Assembly (NCBI GenBank): GCA_007117565.1
Contig: SKGG01000012.1
Location: 1-11,675 of the forward strand
DNA: 11,675 bases
Direction: 5' to 3'
Source of the DNA: Candidatus Izemoplasma sp.
GTDB taxonomy: Bacteria; Bacillota_I; Bacilli_A; Izemoplasmatales; Izemoplasmataceae
The notes beneath the pieces were generated by a model. That model was not told the origin of the DNA. It searched no databases and saw nothing but the letters and a program-made list of their open reading frames with translations. This document shows positions 7,169-11,675 of this stretch, one piece after another. Each line of letters starts with the position of its first letter. Position 1 is the stretch's first letter. A program made the translations under genes and the position numbers.

Positions 7169-8389
7169 ATGACACATGTGCAGCAAGAGACGCTACAGCC
7201 AGAAATCATGCTAGACAACATCGATTTAGAAAGATTCAGCGAGTTATGTAAACACCATCGGTATCGTTTAGGACAGACGCAATCCGTTACCGCAAGAGGA
7301 TTGCTAAGTGTGTCGCAATATTCAAAAATGGAAAGTGGTCGCACCATCCCGCGCTTAAGCACGATCAAGAAGATTGCTGAACGCTTAAGTTTCCCTATCC
7401 CACTCATCCGGCCCTTAGATTATCAGTCTCAGGCATTTATGAATCATGTGCTTAGCGCCCTGGTGTTTGATGCGCCTACGGCCCTTGAAGCGTTCGTAAA
7501 CGAACACGAAGGACGCTTTATCGGCATCCACCAAGCGATGCTTGACTTAGTGTTCCCTCTACTGTCCTTTGAACCCAGTGCTTGGGTGGACTTGACGTCA
7601 CTTGAAGGGTATTTTCAAAACCTTCAAAGTGAGGATGCGACGCTCTTAAGACTGATTGCGCTCATCCATTGTGAGGCTCACCATCGTTACCATGAGGCGC
7701 TTGAGCTCTATGAAACGTACGGGTTAAATGAGCTCGATCATCCGCTTTATAAAGTACTTTATCATGAACAACTCTTTAAACTGATGACGGCACATCAATG
7801 TCCCGTACTCGCACAACAACACTATCAACGCGCGTTAGAAGCCGCCTTTGAAGTCAGTGCAACCAGACGGTATCAGTTCTTAAAGTTAAAACAGATTGAA
7901 CACTTAAGTGAAGAGTCTCTTGATCAAGCGATGCAACAGTTAAGTTTCATCAAGGAAGACAGTCTTCATCCGAGAAACCTTAATCTATTCCGCGTGCTTG
8001 CACATCGGTTATTTGACACGCCGATTCATGTGAATGACGCGCCTCAACCCATGGAACTTAAAGACCGTGATTATTATCGTTTAAAACGATTAGAAGCGGT
8101 TCAGAAGAATGACTTTAGCACACTCGTCTTTGAGAACGTGCCCACCAATGCCTTGGTTGAAAAAGCGTTGTTTCATTACCATCAAGCGACCACCATCGAC
8201 GATAAACTGTTGACACTTAAGTCGTTCGGTCTCCCGATTGCTTATAAGCAGTCTGATCATTTCGCATTACGGTTTTTCATGGAAGAACAAATCAAACATT
8301 ATCAAGCCACCAAACGATACAAAGAAGCGTCGTCGATTTATGCTCGCTTAATCAGTCTAAACTTAAAAAAAGGTCACGCATTGTCTTAA
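7169..8389 (+). CDS. XRE-family transcriptional regulator with long helical (TPR-like) C-terminal region
   Basis: Probable cytosolic DNA-binding regulator of 406 residues. A helix-turn-helix of the Cro/XRE type occupies about 20-75: the QSVTARGLLSVSQYSKMESG stretch followed by IPRLSTIKKIAERL fits scaffold and recognition helices. The S-x-S-Q-x-S-K-x-E-x-G core resembles Rgg/PlcR-type regulators. The remaining 320 or so residues are rich in predicted helices with repeated alternation of aromatic and small residues, such as HEALELYETYG, AQQHYQRALEAAFE and YKEASSIYARLISLN, suggestive of degenerate TPR units. This architecture is that of peptide-sensing RRNPP regulators, but no peptide-precursor gene is visible beside it, so ligand and targets are unknown. 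No signal peptide or membrane segment. It is monocistronic: a terminator precedes it and the MATE gene downstream has its own promoter. AAGGAGA supports the ATG. Confidence 0.75.
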   Translation: MTHVQQETLQPEIMLDNIDLERFSELCKHHRYRLGQTQSVTARGLLSVSQYSKMESGRTIPRLSTIKKIAERLSFPIPLIRPLDYQSQAFMNHVLSALVFDAPTALEAFVNEHEGRFIGIHQAMLDLVFPLLSFEPSAWVDLTSLEGYFQNLQSEDATLLRLIALIHCEAHHRYHEALELYETYGLNELDHPLYKVLYHEQLFKLMTAHQCPVLAQQHYQRALEAAFEVSATRRYQFLKLKQIEHLSEESLDQAMQQLSFIKEDSLHPRNLNLFRVLAHRLFDTPIHVNDAPQPMELKDRDYYRLKRLEAVQKNDFSTLVFENVPTNALVEKALFHYHQATTIDDKLLTLKSFGLPIAYKQSDHFALRFFMEEQIKHYQATKRYKEASSIYARLISLNLKKGHALS

Positions 8390-8411
8390 GGATTCAGTTG
8401 TGTGATATAAT
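8381..8411 (+). promoter_or_regulatory. Putative promoter of the MATE transporter gene (extended -10)
   Basis: -10 TATAAT (8406-8411) preceded by TGA, an extended -10. TTGTCT (8381-8386) is a possible -35 with a long 19-base spacer and lies over the last codons of the regulator gene. The leader would be only about 17 bases and include GGAG. Confidence 0.65.
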
Positions 8412-8422
8412 GGCCAAAGATT

Positions 8423-8426
8423 GGAG
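8423..8426 (+). promoter_or_regulatory. Ribosome binding site deciding the MATE transporter start
   Basis: GGAG lies 8 bases before the ATG at 8435. The in-frame GTG at 8426 overlaps it and the TTG at 8429 is too near, so the ATG is preferred. Confidence 0.75.
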
Positions 8427-8434
8427 TGTTGACC

Positions 8435-9835
8435 ATGGATGCCTCGCAACGAAGCGAAATGCTGGGTGGAATGCCCGTTAAAAAATTACTATTTTCTTTA
8501 GCCATACCAGCGACGATTGCGATGATGGCCAACGCTTTATATAATTTAGTCGATACCATATTTGTGGCCTGGGGCGCCGGTGAAGTTGCGATTGGGGCCT
8601 TATCGATTGTGTTTCCCATTCAAATGATCGTCATTGCCTTTGGTTTAATGATTGGCATCGGCAGCGCCTCGGTCTTTTCAAGAGCGTATGGACGAGGCGA
8701 TGAAGACACGATGAAAAAAGTGGTGATGGCCGCCATCACCATCAACTTAGTGATGTCCTTAGCGATGACCATTGGTGGACTCATCTTCATTGAACCCTTG
8801 CTTAGATTGTTTGGCGCGACTGCGTCAAACATCGATTATGCACGGGATTATATGGTGTATATTTTATGGTCACTGGTGCCTTTTTCTGGGGCCATTGTCC
8901 TCAATAATTTAACGCGCGCTGAGGGGCGTCCGAAGGTCGCCATGATTTCGTTACTGATTGGTGCTTTACTTAACATCATTTTAGATCCCATTTTTATTTT
9001 TGATTTTAATTTTCTAGGCTTTCGCGGATTAAATATGGGCGTTGAAGGGGCGGCGTTAGCCACCTTGATTGCCAAATCAGCCTCATTCATTTACGTCTTC
9101 TCGATGGCCCTTTCTAAACATTCCGCTTTAAACATTGATTTACGTTACTGGTACCGCATGGATTTAAAGCTGACCATCGAAACATTTGTGGTAGGATTTC
9201 CAACGTTTTTAAGAAATACGTTAGGGGCGTTGTTGGTCATCATCATCAATAATTTAATTAATCTGTACGCCAGCGGAGACCCCGCCATTTATATTTCAAT
9301 TTACGGGGTTATCAATCGTTTAATTATGTTCTTGTTGTTGCCTGGCTTTGGACTTGTACAGGGGTTACAGCCGATTGTCGGCTTTAACTTTGGGGCTGAG
9401 AAATACGACCGACTGAAAGATGTCTTGAGGTTTTGTATGCAGCTAATTACCGGGTATTTCTTTGTGATGTTTATTTTAACGCTCGGTTTCGCTGAACCAC
9501 TGTTTCGCTTGTTTAGCCGCGATGCGGATGCGTTTTTCATTCGTGAAGGCGCCCGAGCGATCCGTATCATTGCGATTGGGTTTACGTTGATTGGCTATCA
9601 GATTGTGATGTCCGCGGTTTATCAAGCGATGGGCTATGCGTTTAGGGCACTCTTAATTGCCCTATTAAGACAATTCATATTGTTTATTCCACTGGCCTTA
9701 TTGTTGACATGGTGGCTCGGCATTGAAGGGGTATGGTTGACATTCTTAGTGTCAGACATCACCGCCGGCGTCATCAGTTATTTTGTCTATCGTTATGAAC
9801 TTAGAAGTCTTCAAGTGATGATGCAACCGGCATAA
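8435..9835 (+). CDS. MATE family efflux transporter (MepA/DinF-like)
   Basis: Integral membrane antiporter of the multidrug and toxic compound extrusion family, exporting cationic drugs or metabolites using a sodium or proton gradient. From the ATG at 8435 it has 466 residues, usual for the family, and about 12 hydrophobic segments in two related halves. The first half begins LLFSLAIPATIAMMANALYNLVDTIFVA in style, with Pro25 and Asp40 at the positions expected for the first helix of MATE proteins, then GALSIVFPIQM. The second half begins near residue 250 with FVVGFPTFLRNTLGALLV, followed by the family-typical GLVQGLQPIVGFNFGAEKYD segment. The order is closest to MepA-like members, but substrate cannot be read from sequence. 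It follows the XRE regulator gene by 45 bases and has its own promoter; control by that regulator is plausible but unproven. Confidence 0.92.
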   Translation: MDASQRSEMLGGMPVKKLLFSLAIPATIAMMANALYNLVDTIFVAWGAGEVAIGALSIVFPIQMIVIAFGLMIGIGSASVFSRAYGRGDEDTMKKVVMAAITINLVMSLAMTIGGLIFIEPLLRLFGATASNIDYARDYMVYILWSLVPFSGAIVLNNLTRAEGRPKVAMISLLIGALLNIILDPIFIFDFNFLGFRGLNMGVEGAALATLIAKSASFIYVFSMALSKHSALNIDLRYWYRMDLKLTIETFVVGFPTFLRNTLGALLVIIINNLINLYASGDPAIYISIYGVINRLIMFLLLPGFGLVQGLQPIVGFNFGAEKYDRLKDVLRFCMQLITGYFFVMFILTLGFAEPLFRLFSRDADAFFIREGARAIRIIAIGFTLIGYQIVMSAVYQAMGYAFRALLIALLRQFILFIPLALLLTWWLGIEGVWLTFLVSDITAGVISYFVYRYELRSLQVMMQPA

Positions 9836-9872
9836 AAAAGAGCAAACTTTCTAAGGAAAGTTCGCTCTTTTT
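9835..9872. terminator. Bidirectional terminator between the MATE gene and mrp
   Basis: Arms AAAAAGAGC (9835-9843) and GCTCTTTTT (9864-9872), one A-C mismatch, then AACTTTC (9845-9851) and GAAAGTT (9856-9862) around a TAAG loop. A run of A on the left and T on the right means both strands give a hairpin followed by T, fitting two convergent genes whose stops flank it (9833-9835 and 9874-9876). Confidence 0.92.
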
Positions 9873-9873
9873 G

Positions 9874-10881
9874 TTAATCAGAAAAATGTTTGAGTAATTT
9901 GTTCGCAAGTCCCAAGAAAGCCACACCATTCGGTTCGTTCATTTCATAAACGCCTGTTTCTGGCATTTTGGGAAGCTCAATGGGAATCTGACTGAGCACC
10001 TGTGTTTTTAGCTTGTTCGCGACCGTTTCACCGCCACCTTCACCAAAGATCGGGTTGAGGCCATTCGGACCAGGAATGCCCGCTAGATTTTCAACGACTC
10101 CGAGGATGGGATGCTCGAGTTGTTTCGCCCCAAAACCCGCTTTCACCGCGATGTTAGACGCACTGTGATGAGGGGTGGTGACAATCAACATGTGGCACTG
10201 AGGGATCAGTTTTTGAATGTCCATCGCCACATCGCCGGTCCCTGGCGGTAAGTCGATGACGATAAACTCAGTGTCTTCATGCCACGCCACATCATAAAAG
10301 AAGTGGTTCAGCATCTTCCCAAGCATCGGGCCCCGCCACATGATGGGTTGGTCAGGCTGTAAGAAAAAAGCCGTAGAAATCAGTTCCACATCATAGTTTT
10401 TAAACGGAATGATTTTTTCTTGTTCATCGGCCGAAGGCGTTTCAACCGCGACGTTCATTAATTGAGGCACGGAACTACCATAAATATCCGCATCGATGAT
10501 GGCGGTGCGTTTGCCAAGCCTCGTTAAAGCGACCGCTAAATTAACCGCGACCGTGGATTTCCCAACGCCACCTTTCCCCGAAGCCACCCCAATATAAACG
10601 ATGTTCTTTTCTTCGTTTAAAACAGAGGTCGCTTTTTTGAGGGGTTCAAATTCTATTTTTAGGCCTTGAAACCCTAAATCAAGCTTGATCACTTTGGCGA
10701 TCGCTCGATTGAGTGTTTTTTTACTTTGGTCATCTAATGCGTATACCCCGATGATCAGTTGTACGACGTTGTCTTCATCCACATTGATGTAACGAATCGC
10801 CTGATTTTCTTCGAGGGTTTGATTGTTGCTGGGGTCCACGATGGGCCCTAAATGGTCTTTTATGCTTAATGTCTCTTTCAT
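9874..10881 (-). CDS. mrp: Mrp/NBP35-type P-loop ATPase (SalA-like)
   Basis: Cytosolic MinD/ParA-fold ATPase of 335 residues; family members carry or assemble iron-sulphur clusters, while Bacillus SalA is known as a regulator. The N-terminal MIP18/DUF59-like domain (about 1-80) precedes a deviant Walker A GKGGVGKST at 102-110, IIDADIYGSSVP at 128-139, MWRGPM at 181-186 and Walker B FIVIDLPPGTGD at 206-217. The usual CxxC after ENM is absent: the segment reads ENLAGIPGPNGLNPIFG (264-280), and the only cysteine is Cys229. From memory SalA also lacks the pair, so a cluster-carrier role is doubtful here. The ATG overlaps the stop of tmcAL (ATGA) and is preceded by GGTGAT as a weak ribosome binding site. 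A strong promoter inside tmcAL can transcribe it separately. Confidence 0.9.
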   Translation of the reverse strand: MKETLSIKDHLGPIVDPSNNQTLEENQAIRYINVDEDNVVQLIIGVYALDDQSKKTLNRAIAKVIKLDLGFQGLKIEFEPLKKATSVLNEEKNIVYIGVASGKGGVGKSTVAVNLAVALTRLGKRTAIIDADIYGSSVPQLMNVAVETPSADEQEKIIPFKNYDVELISTAFFLQPDQPIMWRGPMLGKMLNHFFYDVAWHEDTEFIVIDLPPGTGDVAMDIQKLIPQCHMLIVTTPHHSASNIAVKAGFGAKQLEHPILGVVENLAGIPGPNGLNPIFGEGGGETVANKLKTQVLSQIPIELPKMPETGVYEMNEPNGVAFLGLANKLLKHFSD

Positions 10882-11675
10882 CTTTTATCACCAACGCCCA
10901 TTATAGCGGATTTCATGGGGTCTTTCAAGGCTGTTCTGATGGCTGGCGCAAATTCTTTACGATGAAAGTCCTTCTTTGCGACAATGTCGTAAAGTTGCGT
11001 CACTCTTAACTCATACGCAAGGTAGGGGTGTTTATCTCTAGAGATTTTAGTAATGAGAGGCATCTCAAGGGTTTTCTTAAGTCGATTGAGATGCGCTTGA
11101 CCGGCTTTCGTCATGCCTAACACCCGTAGGTAAGGAGGGTCGGGGTCTTTAAGCATCGTTTTTTTGGTATTGAGTAAGACGTGCATCAACGTACGTCTAA
11201 GTTTAGCATACGTGTAACGCGGTGTTTTCAGGGCGTCTAAATACGCCTCTAAACGATGGTGAAAAGGCTGAACAAGAAGACGATTTTCTAAGCCTTCTTC
11301 GAGACTGAATAGCGCTTTTAAGTCTTCCGCTTGAGCGCGTTTTAAAATCGCTTTTATCGCTTGTTCATAATCTTCTAAACTTACAAGGGAGGCACGTTGT
11401 AAGTCTTCTTCAACACGCGCAGGCACACTGGCTTTGATGGGTAAGTTGGCTTTGAGTTGTGCGCGGATGGCTGAAGCGCTTTGAATGGCTTTGTGTGTGT
11501 CGTAAACATCATGATAGCCGCTTTCAATCCGCTTAATGGTGTGCGCTTGCATAGGACTGTTTAGGTTTTTTATGGCGTTCATGTAATGCACACCTAAAGT
11601 ATCGTTAGGCGCATTCTGGTCGTCGTCAGTAAACGCTTTAAAGGCCAAACCATGCGCTGAAGCAAAAGACTTTCC
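10878..11675 (-). CDS. tmcAL: tRNA(Met) cytidine acetate ligase TmcAL (YlbM family), 5' end outside the window
   Basis: C-terminal 265 residues of an enzyme that forms N4-acetylcytidine at the wobble position of elongator tRNA-Met from acetate and ATP. The frame is open to the window edge, so the N-terminal nucleotidyltransferase part with the HxGH-type motif is missing; the full protein is usually around 400 residues. Visible landmarks, compared with Bacillus YlbM: GKSFASAHGLAF at the edge; APNDTLGVHYMNAI, equivalent to the PNNILGYQYV motif; RIESGYHD; and SASAIR, equivalent to the SATSIR motif of the ATP site. The remainder is a helical domain. A TTG at 11648 could be mistaken for a start but has conserved coding sequence before it. 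The TGA stop overlaps the mrp ATG, and an mrp promoter is embedded in the last 50 bases. Confidence 0.85.
   Translation of the reverse strand, partial: GKSFASAHGLAFKAFTDDDQNAPNDTLGVHYMNAIKNLNSPMQAHTIKRIESGYHDVYDTHKAIQSASAIRAQLKANLPIKASVPARVEEDLQRASLVSLEDYEQAIKAILKRAQAEDLKALFSLEEGLENRLLVQPFHHRLEAYLDALKTPRYTYAKLRRTLMHVLLNTKKTMLKDPDPPYLRVLGMTKAGQAHLNRLKKTLEMPLITKISRDKHPYLAYELRVTQLYDIVAKKDFHRKEFAPAIRTALKDPMKSAIMGVGDKR
10900..10928 (-). promoter_or_regulatory. Internal promoter for mrp within the 3' end of tmcAL
   Basis: On the minus strand: -35 TTGAAA (10923-10928), exactly 17 bases of spacer, and a perfect -10 TATAAT (10900-10905). The predicted start near 10893 leaves a leader of about 12 bases containing GGTGAT before the mrp ATG at 10881. 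It is the best match to a sigma-A promoter in the window although it sits in coding sequence. Confidence 0.65.

Noticed and set aside
7120..7250. Small plus-strand reading frame (about 42 codons) from the ATG at 7120, considered as a peptide precursor for the XRE regulator
   Set aside because: No clear ribosome binding site, it runs into the start of the regulator gene in another frame, and it lacks a hydrophobic leader or peptide-like C-terminus.
11646..11648. TTG as the start of the rightmost minus-strand gene
   Set aside because: The frame is open to the window edge and the residues before it (GKSFASAHG) align with conserved TmcAL sequence, so the gene is truncated by the window rather than beginning here.
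1..11675. tRNA or rRNA genes, insertion sequences, CRISPR arrays, riboswitches, phage genes
   Set aside because: No cloverleaf, repeat-spacer pattern, transposase motif or riboswitch-like leader was seen; gaps are all under 200 bases and explained by promoters and terminators.

Overview
The window is a stretch of chromosome from a low-GC Gram-positive bacterium. The Bacillus-like gene neighbourhood combined with heavy gene loss fits the Bacilli/Mollicutes border (Acholeplasma-like or a related reduced Firmicute). TGA ends plsX, nth and the tmcAL-like gene while tryptophan is TGG throughout, so the Mycoplasma/Spiroplasma genetic code is excluded. GC content looks to be in the mid-40s percent by eye, high for a classical acholeplasma, so the lineage assignment is an inference.

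Layout, left to right. rpmB (ribosomal protein L28) lies on the minus strand and is divergent from fakA (fatty acid kinase catalytic subunit); each has its own promoter in the 190-base gap. fakA ends in a strong hairpin terminator, followed at once by recG. A promoter with an extended -10 then starts a tightly packed operon, plsX-rnc-dnaD-nth (ATGA overlap, SD over a stop codon, 13-base overlap), closed by a terminator. Next come a monocistronic XRE-type regulator with a long helical C-terminal region and, behind its own extended -10 promoter, a MATE-family efflux transporter. A bidirectional terminator separates this from the minus-strand pair tmcAL (5' end beyond the window) and mrp/salA, which overlap by ATGA. 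A near-consensus promoter inside the 3' end of tmcAL can drive mrp alone.

How the genes fit together: FakA and PlsX link exogenous fatty acids to phospholipid synthesis (fatty acid to acyl-phosphate to acyl-ACP or lysophosphatidate). The genes that separate them in Bacillus (asp23-type yloU, sdaAB/AA, fapR, fabD, fabG, acpP) are missing from this locus, leaving a condensed skeleton rpmB<>fakA-recG-plsX-rnc. The downstream smc-ftsY is replaced by the replication/repair pair dnaD-nth. RecG, DnaD and Nth concern DNA replication and repair; RNase III, L28 and TmcAL concern RNA processing and translation.

Most of the window is ordinary housekeeping. The least explained part is the XRE/helical-repeat regulator beside the MATE transporter. 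I see no clear new system, but that pair is the best candidate for a local regulatory circuit.
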